Source of the DNA: Streptomyces toxytricini
Lineage (GTDB): Bacteria > Actinomycetota > Actinomycetes > Streptomycetales > Streptomycetaceae
Direction: 5' to 3'
Length of the DNA: 64,000 nt
Assembly (NCBI RefSeq): GCF_014649915.1
Contig: NZ_BMTY01000007.1
Span: 1-64,000 of the forward strand
The position numbers and the translations under genes are program-made. The notes under the pieces were generated by a model. It saw only the letters and a program-made list of their open reading frames with translations, did not search any database and was not told where the DNA came from. Positions 17,757 to 28,946 of the stretch are shown in pieces (position 1 is the stretch's first letter; each line of letters begins with the position of its first letter).

Positions 17757-18201
17757 GCCCCCAGTGTGCCGCGCGGGCGTCCCGCTGCCGCCGGGCCGGC
17801 GCGAACCGGCCGCCGGGCCCCGCCGGGAAGGGCCGGAAACAGGCGGACCATCCGGAATGCGGAAACCGCAGCCGCCCGCCGCCCGCAGGGGCGCCCCGGC
17901 CCCGCGGGAGCGCCCGTACGGCTGCAATACCCCCCCGGGCCGTGCACGCTCCGGGTCCGTACGGGCCGTTCCCACTGGTCAGCGGGGCATCCGCATGCCG
18001 GGCCGGAGCGGCCGGCGCCCTCCCGGAGCGGCCGGGCGGGTGCCGGCGCGGCCACTGACCGCCGGCGCGCCGGAGCCGGACCACCCTGCGGCGAATCGGC
18101 CGGTGCTCGCCGCTGCCATTCCCGCCCCGTCCCCGCAGAACGGGACAAACAGCCGGGAGGCGGCACTGGCCCGCACGGGGCCCCCTCGGCACACTCGGCC
18201 C
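17757..18201. other. Intergenic stretch with no recognised gene
   Basis: These 445 bases separate the divergent acetyltransferase and nitroreductase genes. Open frames are antisense-type with poor codon pattern. The only signals are matching GGCACACT-N6-ATG elements at both ends, compatible with two leaderless promoters. Confidence 0.5.
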
Positions 18202-18903
18202 ATGTCACCTACCGCCCAGCAGTGGACCCCCGTGCACGGGGAGCCGTACCGTCCCGTCGCCTACCGGCCCGAGCGGATGCCGGCCGGCCGGACCCTCGAG
18301 CACGCCGCCGAGCTGCGCGAGCGCATGGCGCAGCGGCGCACCGTCCGCGCGTTCTCCCCCGACCCGGTGCCGGAGCAGGCCGTCCGCGACGCCATCGCCT
18401 GCGCGGCGACCGCGCCGTCCGGGGCGCACCAGCAGCCGTGGACCTTCGTCCTGGTCAAGGACCCGGAGGTGCGCCGGCAGATCCGCGCCGCCGCTGAGCA
18501 GGAGGAGCAGCTCTCGTACGAGGGCCGGCTCGGCGACGAGTGGCTGGCGGCCCTGCGCCCGCTCGGCACGGACGCCGTCAAGACGCACCTGACGGACGCC
18601 CCCGCCCTGATCGTCGTATTCCAGCAGCGCTACTGGCTCGGCGGGGACGGCAGCAAGCGCAAGCACTACTACGTCGACGAGTCGGTCGGCATCGCCGTCG
18701 GCATGCTGCTGACCGCCCTGCACCTGTCCGGGCTGGCTGCGCTGGTGCACACGCCGAGCCCGATGCGGTTCCTCGCGCACGTGCTGGGCCGGCCGGAGAA
18801 CGAGAAGGCGTTCGCAGTCATCCCGGTCGGCTACCCGGCCGACGACTGCGAGGTCCCGGACCTGGTCCGCAAGACGCTGGAGCAGGTGCTGGTGGAGGTC
18901 TGA
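18202..18903 (+). CDS. Nitroreductase family FMN protein (iodotyrosine-deiodinase-like)
   Basis: The 233-residue FMN enzyme has the phosphate-binding RRTVRAFSPDPVP near 47, ATAPSGAHQQPWTFVLV near 73, and the C-terminal IPVGYPADDCEVP. The SGAHQQPW motif places it in the IYD-like branch of nitroreductases, which includes reductive dehalogenases and flavin-dependent reductases of unknown substrate. ATG 18202 is supported by the family N-terminus (YRPERMPAG); no ribosome binding site is visible. It converges on the proline operon across a strong terminator. Confidence 0.88.
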   Translation: MSPTAQQWTPVHGEPYRPVAYRPERMPAGRTLEHAAELRERMAQRRTVRAFSPDPVPEQAVRDAIACAATAPSGAHQQPWTFVLVKDPEVRRQIRAAAEQEEQLSYEGRLGDEWLAALRPLGTDAVKTHLTDAPALIVVFQQRYWLGGDGSKRKHYYVDESVGIAVGMLLTALHLSGLAALVHTPSPMRFLAHVLGRPENEKAFAVIPVGYPADDCEVPDLVRKTLEQVLVEV

Positions 18904-18930
18904 GCCGCGCGGCGGCCCCGGCAATGGAGA

Positions 18931-18971
18931 CCGCCCCCGCTCCGGACTTGGGGGTACCGGAGCGGGGGCGG
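18931..18971. terminator. Bidirectional terminator
   Basis: A perfect 15-bp stem (CCGCCCCCGCTCCGG and its complement) with an 11-base loop lies between the converging nitroreductase and P5C dehydrogenase genes. Confidence 0.85.
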
Positions 18972-18988
18972 GGTCGGGCGGGCCGGGA

Positions 18989-20620
18989 TCAGCCCATGTG
19001 CGGGTAGCCGTACTCGGTCGGCGGGACCAGCGTCTCCTTGATGGAGCGGGTCGAGACCCAGCGCTGGAGGTTGCTGGCGGCGCCCGCCTTGTCGTTGGTG
19101 CCGGAGGCGCGGCCGCCGCCGAAGGGCTGCTGGCCGACGACGGCGCCGGTCGACTTGTCGTTGATGTAGAAGTTGCCCGCGGCGAAGCGGAGCTTGTCCA
19201 TCGCGTGGGCGGCGGCGTAGCGGTCGCCGGCGATGATCGAGCCGGTCAGCGCGTAGGCGGAGACCGCCTCCATCTGCTCCAGCATCTCGTCGAACCGGTC
19301 GTCCTCGTAGACGTGGACGGCGAGGATCGGGCCGAAGTACTCGGTCGTGAAGACCTCGTTCTCCGGGTCGGTGCACTCGATGACCGTCGGGCGGACGAAG
19401 TAGCCCTCGGAGTCGTCGTAGCTGCCGCCCGCGACGATGGTGCAGGTCGGGTCGGCCTTGGCGCGGTCGATCGCAGCCTTGTTCTTCGCGAAGGAGCGCT
19501 CGTCGATGACGGCGCCGATGAAGTTCGACAGGTCGCGGACGTCACCCATGGCGATGCCGTCGACCTCGGCGGCGAACTGCTCCTTGAAGCCGTCGTTCCA
19601 GATGGACGCCGGGATGTAGGCGCGGGAGGACGCCGAGCACTTCTGGCCCTGGAACTCGAAGGAGCCGCGGGTCAGGGCGGTCTTCAGGACGGCGCGGTCC
19701 GCGGAGGGGTGCGCGACGACGAAGTCCTTGCCGCCGGTCTCGCCGACCAGGCGCGGGTAGGAGCGGTACTTCTCGATGTTGTTGCCGACCGTCTTCCACA
19801 GGTACTGGAAGGTCTTGGTCGAGCCGGTGAAGTGGATGCCGGCGAGCTCCGGGTGGTTCAGGGCCACCTCGGAGACGGCGATGCCGTCGCCGGTGACGAG
19901 GTTGATGACGCCCTTGGGGAGGCCGGCCTCCTCCAGGAGCTCCATCAGCAGGACCGCGGAGTGCGTCTGCGTCGGGGACGGCTTCCAGACGACCACGTTG
20001 CCCATCAGGGCGGGGGCGGTCGGCAGGTTGCCGGCGATCGCCGTGAAGTTGAACGGCGTGATCGCGTAGACGAAGCCCTCCAGCGGGCGGTGGTCGCTGC
20101 GGTTCCACACGCCGGCGGAGTTCGCGACCGGCTGCTCGGCCAGGATCTGGCGGGCGAAGTGGACGTTGAAGCGCCAGAAGTCGACGAGCTCGCACGGGGT
20201 GTCGATCTCGGCCTGCTGGGCGGTCTTGGACTGGCCGAGCATCGTGGAGGCGGCCAGCTTCTCGCGCCACGGGCCGGCGAGCAGCTCGGCGGCGCGCAGG
20301 ATGATCGCGGCGCGGTCGTCGAAGGACATGGCGCGCCACGCCGGGGCGGCGGCCAGGGCGGCGTCGACGGCGTCCTGCGCGTCGGCCGCGGTGGCGTTGG
20401 CGTAGGTGCCGATCACCGACTTGTGGTCGTGCGGCTGGACCACGTCGAAGCGCTCTCCGCCGCCCATCCGCTTGACGCCGTTGATCGTCATCGGCAGCTC
20501 GATCGGGTTCTCGGAGAGCAGCTTCAGCTGCTCCTCGAGGCGCGCGCGCTCGGGGCTGCCGGGAGCGTACGAGTGGACCGGCTCGTTGACCGGGGCGGGG
20601 ACCTGGGTCACAGCATCCAT
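18989..20620 (-). CDS. pruA: 1-Pyrroline-5-carboxylate (glutamate semialdehyde) dehydrogenase
   Basis: The 543-residue aldehyde dehydrogenase oxidises glutamate semialdehyde to glutamate with NAD, completing proline use as carbon and nitrogen source. Catalytic residues are Glu294 (LVGETGGKDF) and Cys328 (FQGQKCSASSRAY); NAD-site sequence VWKPSPTQTHS lies near 212. ATG 20620 has AAGGAG about 11 bases upstream, which rules out the longer open frame running through the upstream gene. It starts 20 bases after the proline dehydrogenase stop, forming a two-gene operon equivalent to a split PutA. Confidence 0.96.
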   Translation of the reverse strand: MDAVTQVPAPVNEPVHSYAPGSPERARLEEQLKLLSENPIELPMTINGVKRMGGGERFDVVQPHDHKSVIGTYANATAADAQDAVDAALAAAPAWRAMSFDDRAAIILRAAELLAGPWREKLAASTMLGQSKTAQQAEIDTPCELVDFWRFNVHFARQILAEQPVANSAGVWNRSDHRPLEGFVYAITPFNFTAIAGNLPTAPALMGNVVVWKPSPTQTHSAVLLMELLEEAGLPKGVINLVTGDGIAVSEVALNHPELAGIHFTGSTKTFQYLWKTVGNNIEKYRSYPRLVGETGGKDFVVAHPSADRAVLKTALTRGSFEFQGQKCSASSRAYIPASIWNDGFKEQFAAEVDGIAMGDVRDLSNFIGAVIDERSFAKNKAAIDRAKADPTCTIVAGGSYDDSEGYFVRPTVIECTDPENEVFTTEYFGPILAVHVYEDDRFDEMLEQMEAVSAYALTGSIIAGDRYAAAHAMDKLRFAAGNFYINDKSTGAVVGQQPFGGGRASGTNDKAGAASNLQRWVSTRSIKETLVPPTEYGYPHMG

Positions 20621-20640
20621 GGGTCTGAAAACTCCTTGAC

Positions 20641-21567
20641 CTAGTTCTTGGTGATCATCGAGCGGAGGAAGAAGAGCAGGTTCGCGGGCTTCTCGGCGAG
20701 GCGGCGCATGAAGTAGCCGTACCAGTCGGTGCCGTAGGCGGTGTAGACCCGCATGCGGTGGCCCTCGGCGGCGAGCCGCAGGTGCTCCTCGCTGCGGATG
20801 CCGTAGAGCATCTGGAACTCGTACTCGTCCGGCTTGCGGCCGGCCTGGCGGGCCAGTTCCTGCCCGATGGCGATCAGGCGGGGGTCGTGGGACCCGATCA
20901 TCGGGTAGCCCTTGCCCTCCATGAGCGTCTTCAGGATGCGGACGTACGCCTTGTCGATCTCGCCCTTGTCCTGGTAGGCGACCTCGGCGGGCTCCTTGTA
21001 GGCGCCCTTCACGATGCGGACGCGGCTGCCGGCATCGGCCAGGCGGCGGGCGTCGGCCTCGGTGCGGAAGAGGTACGCCTGGATGACGCAGCCGGTCTGC
21101 GGGAAGTCCTTGCGCAGCTCCTCGTGGATGGCGAACATCGAGTCGAGGGTGGTGTGGTCCTCGGCGTCGAGGGTGACCGTGGTGCCGATCGCGGCGGCGG
21201 CCTCGACGACCGGGCGGACGTTGGCGAGGGCGAGCTCGTGGCCGCCCTCCAGCGCCTGTCCGAACATCGACAGCTTCACCGACATCTCGGCCTTCTCGCC
21301 CAGGCCCAGGTCCTTCAGGCGGCCGATGAGCTCCAGGTAGGCGTCGCGGGCGGCGTACGACTGCTCCACCGTGGTGATGTCCTCGCCGACGACGTCCAGC
21401 GTGACCTCGAGGCCCTTGCGGGTGAGCTCCTCGACGATCGGGATGACCTGGTCGACCGTCTCGCCGGGGATGAAGCGGGTCACCACGGGCTTGGTCACCG
21501 GGGCGGCAGAGACGATTCGGCGCATCTTGTCGCTGCGCGAGGCGGCGAGGATCGCGGGACCCAGCAC
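20641..21567 (-). CDS. Proline dehydrogenase
   Basis: The 308-residue FAD enzyme oxidises proline to 1-pyrroline-5-carboxylate. It is the stand-alone beta/alpha-barrel form: LGPAILAASRSDKMRRIVSA start, LDVVGEDITT near 50, EMSVKLSMFG near 95, VRIVKGAYKEP near 188 and the C-terminal YGTDWYGYFMRRLAEKP. The GTG start at 21567 follows GGAGG by 6 bases; the open frame beyond it overlaps promoter sequence. It is the first gene of the operon with the P5C dehydrogenase and diverges from a PucR-type regulator that probably activates it. Confidence 0.95.
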   Translation of the reverse strand: MLGPAILAASRSDKMRRIVSAAPVTKPVVTRFIPGETVDQVIPIVEELTRKGLEVTLDVVGEDITTVEQSYAARDAYLELIGRLKDLGLGEKAEMSVKLSMFGQALEGGHELALANVRPVVEAAAAIGTTVTLDAEDHTTLDSMFAIHEELRKDFPQTGCVIQAYLFRTEADARRLADAGSRVRIVKGAYKEPAEVAYQDKGEIDKAYVRILKTLMEGKGYPMIGSHDPRLIAIGQELARQAGRKPDEYEFQMLYGIRSEEHLRLAAEGHRMRVYTAYGTDWYGYFMRRLAEKPANLLFFLRSMITKN

Positions 21568-21644
21568 GGGGCACCTCCAACAGGTGGCAGAAGCAGTCAC
21601 GGACCCCCCTCGGGGGGTGGGCGGGGACCGCAGGGAAAACGCAA

Positions 21645-21663
21645 GTGAAACCACCGTGAAACC
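21645..21663. repeat. Direct repeat GTGAAACC in the proline/PucR intergenic region
   Basis: Two GTGAAACC copies start 11 bases apart, one helical turn, between the divergent proline dehydrogenase and PucR-type genes. This is the spacing expected of an activator binding on one DNA face. Confidence 0.4.
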
Positions 21664-21726
21664 TAAGGATGGACCGGATCCTCTGCCATCGACAGCTGTC
21701 ACGCATCCGTGTCCGCGATCTCATAC

Positions 21727-21745
21727 ACCTGTCTGAAAGACGGGT
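21727..21745. promoter_or_regulatory. Imperfect palindrome upstream of the PucR-type gene
   Basis: ACC-T-GTCT-GAA-AGAC-G-GGT matches at 7 of 8 positions per arm and lies 22 bases before the regulator start, a good place for autoregulation. Confidence 0.35.
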
Positions 21746-21767
21746 TTGCGGGTGGGAGAATGGCCGG

Positions 21768-23255
21768 GTGAAAGGCGATTACCAGGACCTGGTGGACGAG
21801 ATCTCCACACTGCTCGGCGCCCCCGCGACACTGGAGAACCGGGACTTCCGCCTGATCGCCTTCGGCGCGCACGACAGCGACGACGACCTCGCCATGGACC
21901 CGGTCCGGACCCGGTCGATCCTGACCCGCGGCTCGACGGCTGCCGTGCGGTCCTGGTTCGAGGGCTTCGGCATCGCCCGCGCCACCGGCCCCGTCCGGAT
22001 CCCGGCAGCACCGGAGGCGGGCGTCTTCCGGGGCCGGATCTGCCTGCCGGTGCGCTACCGCGGGATCGTCCAGGGCTACGTGTGGCTGCTGGACCGGGAG
22101 CCGGGACCGGCACCGGAGGCGCTGGCCGCCGCGATGGAGGTGGCGGACCGGATCGGCGTCCTCCTCGCCGAGGAGGCCAAAGCGGGCGCCGACTTGTCCC
22201 GGGAGTTCCTCGCGGTGCTGACCGCGGGCCGCGGCTGGCAGCAGGACATGGCCGTCTCGGCGCTCCGGGCGGCGCTCGGCCCGGCCGCCGCGGACGAGCT
22301 GCACACGGTGGTGTGCGTGGCCCCCTGGACCGCGGAGGCACCGGCGACCGTGCCGGGGGCCGCGGCAGTGTGCGTGGTGCCGGGGCGCGGGGCGGACGCG
22401 GGCCCCGGGCAGGGCGCACCGGACACCCCGGGCGGAGCCGGCTCGGGGCCGCGCGACGCGGCCGGCGGCAGCCCTGGAGGCTCCGGCGGGCGCGGTCCCG
22501 GCACGGGCCGGGCACTGGCCGTCCTGGTCAGGCTGCGCTCGGCGGACGTCCTCGGCCCGGCGGAGGCGGTGGCGACCCGCCTGCTCGGATCGGGCCCCGG
22601 GGCCGGCGCAGCCGCCCGTACGGCGGCCGGTGCAGCGGCGGCCGGTGGCGGCCGCACCGCGGCGGGCGCGGCGGTGCCGGCAGCGGCGGCCGGGACGGCC
22701 CGTACGGCGGCGGCCGGACGGCCCGGCAATGCCTCCGCAGCCGGCCCGGGGGCGGGCGGACGGGCGGGCGGCGCGCCCGCAGCCGGCGGGCGGACCGGCG
22801 CCGCCGTGGCGCTCGCGCCTGGCGGCGCTCCGGGCGGCCCGGCCGCGGGGATCGCGGAGCCCGGCCGGGGCCTCGGCGGGCTCGCGGACGCCTGGGCGCA
22901 GGCTTCGGCGGCAGCCCGGGCGGCTGCCGCGCAGCCGCGGCTCGGCCCGGTGGCCCGCTGGTCGGCGATCGGCCCGTACCGGATGCTGTCGGCGCTCGCC
23001 TCCGCCGCCCCGGCGGACGACCCGGCGGCCCGCCCCCTGCTCGGCCCGGCCCAGCGGGAGCTGGCCCGGACGGCGGAGGTGTTCCTGGACTGCGCGGGCC
23101 AGGCGGGCCGGGCGGCGGCGGCCCTGGGCATCCACCGCCAGACCCTGTACTACCGGCTGGCCCGGGTGGAGCAGCTGACCGGGCTCGACCTCGACGAGGG
23201 CGAGGACCGCCTGCTCCTCCACATGGCCCTGAAGACGGCCCGGCTTCACGCCTGA
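21768..23255 (+). CDS. PucR-type transcriptional regulator of proline catabolism
   Basis: The 495-residue protein ends in the PucR/CdaR helix-turn-helix (about 445-490: [20 protein letters not shown], then [19 protein letters not shown]) and has an N-terminal GAF-like sensory region (about 1-150). The GTG start at 21768 follows GGGAG by about 10 bases. From about residue 220 to 395 it carries a long Gly/Ala/Pro/Arg low-complexity insertion absent from usual family members. This region is purely compositional and may be a disordered linker. It diverges from the proline dehydrogenase operon, and PucR-type proteins activate proline genes in Streptomyces and Bacillus. Confidence 0.87.
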   Translation: MKGDYQDLVDEISTLLGAPATLENRDFRLIAFGAHDSDDDLAMDPVRTRSILTRGSTAAVRSWFEGFGIARATGPVRIPAAPEAGVFRGRICLPVRYRGIVQGYVWLLDREPGPAPEALAAAMEVADRIGVLLAEEAKAGADLSREFLAVLTAGRGWQQDMAVSALRAALGPAAADELHTVVCVAPWTAEAPATVPGAAAVCVVPGRGADAGPGQGAPDTPGGAGSGPRDAAGGSPGGSGGRGPGTGRALAVLVRLRSADVLGPAEAVATRLLGSGPGAGAAARTAAGAAAAGGGRTAAGAAVPAAAAGTARTAAAGRPGNASAAGPGAGGRAGGAPAAGGRTGAAVALAPGGAPGGPAAGIAEPGRGLGGLADAWAQASAAARAAAAQPRLGPVARWSAIGPYRMLSALASAAPADDPAARPLLGPAQRELARTAEVFLDCAGQAGRAAAALGIHRQTLYYRLARVEQLTGLDLDEGEDRLLLHMALKTARLHA

Positions 23256-23272
23256 CGGCCGGCGCGCCCGCG

Positions 23273-23306
23273 CGAAGGGCCCGGGGACTGCTCCCCGGGC
23301 CCTTCG
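23273..23306. terminator. Bidirectional terminator
   Basis: A perfect 15-bp stem with a 4-base loop (CGAAGGGCCCGGGGA-CTGC) lies between the converging PucR-type gene and serA. Confidence 0.85.
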
Positions 23307-23339
23307 GCGGCGTACGGCGACGCGGGGTCGCGTACGCGG

Positions 23340-24932
23340 TCAGTCGGCCAGGTTCACCGTGCGGGCCGACGTCGCGCCGATCGCCTCCGCGATCTCGGCC
23401 AGCACGGCCGCCGGGACGGTGTCGTCCACGGTGAGGACGGCGAGCGCCTCGCCGTGCTCCTCCGCACGCGCCACCTGCATGCCCGCGATGTTCAGGCCGC
23501 CCTCGCCGAGGATCCGGCCGACGGTGCCGACGACGCCGGGCCGGTCGGTGTAGCGCAGCACGACCATGTGGTCGGCGAGGGCCAGGTCCACGTCGTACTC
23601 GCCGACGCCGACGATCTTCTGGAGGTGCTTGGGGCCGGCGAGGGTGCCGGAGACCGCCACCTCCTGCCCGTCCGACAGGGTGCCGCGGACGGTCACCACG
23701 TTGCGGTGGTCCGGGGACTCCGAGCTGGTGGTCAGGCGGACCTCGACGCCGCGCTCCTGCGCGAACAGCGGGGCGTTGACGTAGGAGACGGTCTCGTCGA
23801 CGACGTCCTCGAAGACGCCCTTGAGAGCGGAGAGCTCCAGCACCTTGACGTCGTGCTGGGTGATCTCGCCGCAGACCTCGACGTCGAGGCGGACCGCGAC
23901 CTCGCCCGCGAGCGCGGTGAAGATCCGGCCGAGCTTCTCGGCGAGCGGCAGGCCCGGGCGGACGTCCTCGGCGATCACGCCGCCCTGGACGTTGACCGCG
24001 TCCGGCACGAGCTCGCCGGCCAGGGCCAGGCGCACCGACTTGGCGACGGCGATGCCGGCCTTCTCCTGGGCCTCGTCCGTGGACGCGCCGAGGTGCGGGG
24101 TGCAGACGACCTGGTCGAGCTCGAAGAGCGGGGAGTCCGTGCAGGGCTCCTTCGCGTACACGTCGAGGCCGGCGCCGGCGACGCGGCCCTCCTTGAGCGC
24201 GGAGTACAGCGCGGCCTCGTCCACGATGCCGCCGCGCGCCGCGTTGACGATACGGACCGACGGCTTCACCTTGTGCAGGGCCTCGTTGCCGATGAGGCCG
24301 ATCGTCTCCGGCGTCTTCGGCAGGTGGACGGTGATGAAGTCGGCGACCTCCAGCAGCTCGTCCAGCGCGAGCATCTTGACGCCCATCTGGGCGGCGCGCG
24401 CGGGCTGCACGTACGGGTCGTAGGCGACGACCTTCATGCCGAAGGCGGACATCCGCTGGGCGACGAGCACGCCGATCCGGCCGAGGCCGACGACGCCGAG
24501 GGTCTTCTCGCTGAGCTCGACACCGGTGTACTTGCTGCGCTTCCACTCGCCGTTCTTCAGGGCCGTGTTGGCCTGCGGGATGTGGCGGGCGGTGGCGATC
24601 AGCAGGCCGCACGCGAGCTCGGCGGCGGTGACGATGTTGGAGGTCGGCGCGTTCACGACCATCACGCCGGCCTTGGTGGCGGCGGAGACGTCGACGTTGT
24701 CGAGGCCGACACCGGCGCGGGCGACGACCTTCAGCTTGCGGGCGGCGGCGATGGCCTCCGCGTCGACCTTCGTCGCCGAGCGCACCAGGACCGCGTCGAC
24801 GTCGGCGATGGCGGGGATCAGCTCGGCGCGGTCGGCGCCGTTGCAGTGCCGGATCTCGAAGTCCGGGCCGAGCGCCTCGACGGTGGCGGGCGACAGCTCT
24901 TCGGCGATGAGTACGACAGGTTTCGAGCTCAC
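23340..24932 (-). CDS. serA: D-3-phosphoglycerate dehydrogenase
   Basis: The 530-residue enzyme commits 3-phosphoglycerate to serine synthesis with NAD. The long actinobacterial form is seen: a substrate/NAD domain with GLGRIGVLVAQRM near 147, NAARGGIVDE near 230 and CTPHLGAST near 280, an intervening domain, and a C-terminal ACT domain (about 455-530) that gives serine feedback inhibition in related enzymes. GTG 24932 is chosen because GAGGA precedes it by about 7 bases and SSKPVVLIAEELS is the family start; an in-frame GTG lies 12 bases upstream. It lies downstream of ilvC but is separated from it by a terminator. Confidence 0.96.
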   Translation of the reverse strand: MSSKPVVLIAEELSPATVEALGPDFEIRHCNGADRAELIPAIADVDAVLVRSATKVDAEAIAAARKLKVVARAGVGLDNVDVSAATKAGVMVVNAPTSNIVTAAELACGLLIATARHIPQANTALKNGEWKRSKYTGVELSEKTLGVVGLGRIGVLVAQRMSAFGMKVVAYDPYVQPARAAQMGVKMLALDELLEVADFITVHLPKTPETIGLIGNEALHKVKPSVRIVNAARGGIVDEAALYSALKEGRVAGAGLDVYAKEPCTDSPLFELDQVVCTPHLGASTDEAQEKAGIAVAKSVRLALAGELVPDAVNVQGGVIAEDVRPGLPLAEKLGRIFTALAGEVAVRLDVEVCGEITQHDVKVLELSALKGVFEDVVDETVSYVNAPLFAQERGVEVRLTTSSESPDHRNVVTVRGTLSDGQEVAVSGTLAGPKHLQKIVGVGEYDVDLALADHMVVLRYTDRPGVVGTVGRILGEGGLNIAGMQVARAEEHGEALAVLTVDDTVPAAVLAEIAEAIGATSARTVNLAD

Positions 24933-25164
24933 GTGGGTCCTCACAAGTCCAGTGCGGACGGCCGTCCCGACGGCCGCAGGCGGTGGAGGGGCTAGCCGCG
25001 TGGAAGACGCACGACACTGTGGGCCTGACGCGTTGTGTTGAGCAGTGTAGTGGCGGATCCGGGCCCGGTTTCCGCCTGTCCGTAAGGATCACCCGTCCGG
25101 GGTTGGCCGGGGTGGACAAGCCACGCTGCCGGGGGTCTGCGCTCCTGGCTGCCCGGGGTGCGGC

Positions 25165-25197
25165 GCGGGGCCGGGGCGGTGTGCGCCCCGGCCCCGC
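25165..25197 (-). terminator. ilvC terminator
   Basis: A 14-bp perfect stem with a 5-base loop (GTGTG) ends 7 bases after the ilvC stop and separates ilvC from serA. Confidence 0.75.
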
Positions 25198-25203
25198 CGC
25201 GGA

Positions 25204-26824
<1,621 letters not shown>

Positions 26825-26855
26825 GTGGGGCGTTCTCTCTCTCGGCTCTTCCGGC

Positions 26856-28742
26856 TCAGTCGTCTTCGTTGTCGCCGAAGTCGGGACGGACGCCCCGGGC
26901 GGCCATGACCTCGTCGTTGGAGGTGCCGGCGGCGACCATCGGCCACACCATGGCGTCCTCGTGGACGATGAAGTCGATGACGACGGGGCGGTCGTTGATG
27001 GCGTTGGCCTCGGCGATGACCTTGTCGAGGTCGGCCGGGTCCTCGCAGCGCAGCGCCACGCAGCCCATCGCCTCGGACAGCTTGACGAAGTCCGGGACGC
27101 GGGTGCCCTTGCGGGGCGCGGTCGACTCGCCGAGCTGGGAGCCGACGGTGTCGTGGCCGGTGTCGTCGGCGTGCAGCACGGTGTTGGAGTACCGCTGGTT
27201 GTAGAACAGGGTCTGCCACTGGCGGACCATGCCCAGTGCGCCGTTGTTGATGATCGCGACCTTGATCGGGATGTTGTTCAGGGCGCAGGTGACGAGCTCC
27301 TGATTGGTCATCTGGAAGCAGCCGTCGCCGTCGATCGCCCAGACCGTGCGGTCCGGGGCGCCGACCTTGGCGCCCATCGCGGCGGGAACCGCGTAGCCCA
27401 TGGTCCCGGCGCCGCCGGAGTTGAGCCAGGTGCGGGGCTCCTCGTACTGGATGAAGTGCGAGGCCCACATCTGGTGCTGGCCGACGCCGGCCGCGAAGAC
27501 GGTGTGCGGCGGGGCGAGTTCGCCGATGCGCTGGATGACCTGCTGCGGCGAGAGCATGCCGTCGTCGGGGGTGTCGTAGCCCAGCGGGTAGGTCTCGCGC
27601 CAGCGGTTGAGGTCCCGCCACCAGGCGGAGTAGTCGCCGGCGTTGCCGTCGCTGTGCTCGGCCTGGATCGCCTGGATCAGGTCGGCGATGACCTCGCGGG
27701 CGTCGCCGACGATCGGGACGTCGACCTCGCGGTTCTTGCCGATCTCGGCCGGGTCGATGTCCGCGTGGATGACCTTGGCGTAGGGGGCGAAGCTGTCGAG
27801 CTTGCCGGTGACCCGGTCGTCGAAGCGGGTGCCGAGCGCGATCAGCAGGTCGGACTTCTGCAGGGCGGTGACGGCGGTGACCGCGCCGTGCATGCCCGGC
27901 ATGCCGATGTGCAGCGGGTGGCTGTCGGGGAAGGAGCCCAGCGCCATCAGGGTGGTGGTGACCGGGACGCCTGACAGCTCGGCCAGGACCTTCAGCTCGG
28001 CGGTCGCGCCGGACTTCATGACGCCGCCGCCGACGTACAGGACGGGGCGCTTGGCCTGGCAGATGAGTTTGGCGGCCTCGCGGATCTGCTTGGCGTGCGG
28101 CTTGGTGACCGGGCGGTAGCCGGGCAGGTCCTGGCTGGGCGGCCAGGAGAAGGCGGTGCGGGCCTGCAGGGCGTCCTTGGCGATGTCGACGAGGACCGGG
28201 CCCGGGCGGCCGGTGGACGCGATGTGGAAGGCCTCGGCGATGGTCTTGGGGATGTCCTCGGCCTTGGTGACCAGGAAGTTGTGCTTGGTGATCGGCATGG
28301 TGATGCCGACGATGTCCGCCTCCTGGAAGGCGTCGGTGCCGATCGCCTTGGAGGAGACCTGGCCGGTGATCGCGACGAGCGGGACGGAGTCCATGTGCGC
28401 GTCGGCGATGGGGGTGACGAGGTTGGTGGCGCCGGGGCCGGAGGTGGCCATGCACACGCCGACCTTGCCGGTGGCCTGCGCATAGCCAGTGGCCGCGTGG
28501 CCGGCGCCCTGCTCGTGCCGGACCAGGATGTGGCGGACCTTGGTGCTGTCCATCATCGGGTCGTACGCCGGGAGGATCGCGCCGCCCGGAATGCCGAAGA
28601 CGGTGTCGCACCCCACCTCTTCGAGAGAGCGGATGAGGGACTGCGCACCCGTGACGTGCTCAACGGCGGCGGGCTGCTGTCCGCCGGAACGGGGCCGCGG
28701 CTGCGGATGCTGGGCCCCGGAGGCCTGCTCGGTCATCGGCAT
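26856..28742 (-). CDS. ilvB: Acetolactate synthase large (catalytic) subunit
   Basis: The 628-residue ThDP/FAD enzyme condenses two pyruvates, or pyruvate with 2-ketobutyrate, at the head of branched-chain synthesis. It has the catalytic Glu region [12 protein letters not shown] and [13 protein letters not shown] near 75, the FAD domain in the middle, and the ThDP motif [24 protein letters not shown] (in parts near 475). Start is ATG 28742 or ATG 28736; a GAGAAGAG stretch is the only ribosome binding candidate. The first 30 residues are a polar extension. Expression appears set by the leader peptide and attenuator immediately upstream. Confidence 0.96.
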   Translation of the reverse strand: MPMTEQASGAQHPQPRPRSGGQQPAAVEHVTGAQSLIRSLEEVGCDTVFGIPGGAILPAYDPMMDSTKVRHILVRHEQGAGHAATGYAQATGKVGVCMATSGPGATNLVTPIADAHMDSVPLVAITGQVSSKAIGTDAFQEADIVGITMPITKHNFLVTKAEDIPKTIAEAFHIASTGRPGPVLVDIAKDALQARTAFSWPPSQDLPGYRPVTKPHAKQIREAAKLICQAKRPVLYVGGGVMKSGATAELKVLAELSGVPVTTTLMALGSFPDSHPLHIGMPGMHGAVTAVTALQKSDLLIALGTRFDDRVTGKLDSFAPYAKVIHADIDPAEIGKNREVDVPIVGDAREVIADLIQAIQAEHSDGNAGDYSAWWRDLNRWRETYPLGYDTPDDGMLSPQQVIQRIGELAPPHTVFAAGVGQHQMWASHFIQYEEPRTWLNSGGAGTMGYAVPAAMGAKVGAPDRTVWAIDGDGCFQMTNQELVTCALNNIPIKVAIINNGALGMVRQWQTLFYNQRYSNTVLHADDTGHDTVGSQLGESTAPRKGTRVPDFVKLSEAMGCVALRCEDPADLDKVIAEANAINDRPVVIDFIVHEDAMVWPMVAAGTSNDEVMAARGVRPDFGDNEDD

Positions 28743-28795
28743 TCTCTTCTCGAAGCTGAGGGTTTTACGACGGTTCGAAGGTGTGCCAGTGCAAC

Positions 28796-28829
28796 AAAAA
28801 ACCCCTCGTGCCGGATGGCAAGCGAGGGG
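28796..28829 (-). terminator. ilvB attenuator
   Basis: Read leftward, CCCCTCG and CGAGGGG with an inner TGCC/GGCA pairing form a stem followed by six T, 54 bases before ilvB. The strand just upstream (28830-28839) is a perfect 10-bp complement of the end of the leader peptide coding sequence (about 28876-28885). This gives the competing antiterminator. Confidence 0.8.
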
Positions 28830-28871
28830 AGCGCGTCGGGTGCACGGAGCGGGGACATGCAGGTCCCGGCT

Positions 28872-28913
28872 TCAGCCGACGCGCTTTCCAAGTACGAGAA
28901 TTCGGGTGCGCAT
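28872..28913 (-). CDS. ilvB leader peptide
   Basis: ATG 28913 follows a strong GGAGGGAGGG and opens a 13-residue frame, MRTRILVLGKRVG, with Ile-Leu-Val-Leu in a row. It is placed directly before a terminator with an alternative fold, the standard arrangement for transcription attenuation of ilvB operons in actinobacteria. Stalling at the ILVL codons for lack of branched-chain aminoacyl-tRNA would favour the antiterminator. Confidence 0.82.
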   Translation of the reverse strand: MRTRILVLGKRVG

Positions 28914-28946
28914 GGCACTGACCCTCCCTCCGCCGGGAGGGGGATG

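Noticed and set aside
20621..21724. 911-residue fusion of proline dehydrogenase and P5C dehydrogenase (PutA)
   Set aside because: The extra N-terminal part is an out-of-frame reading of proline dehydrogenase. The two enzymes have separate starts, each with a ribosome binding site.
24933..25060. Leader peptide or attenuator for serA
   Set aside because: No short frame rich in Ser or Gly codons and no terminator hairpin were found. Only a TACACT -10-like sequence without a good -35 is present.
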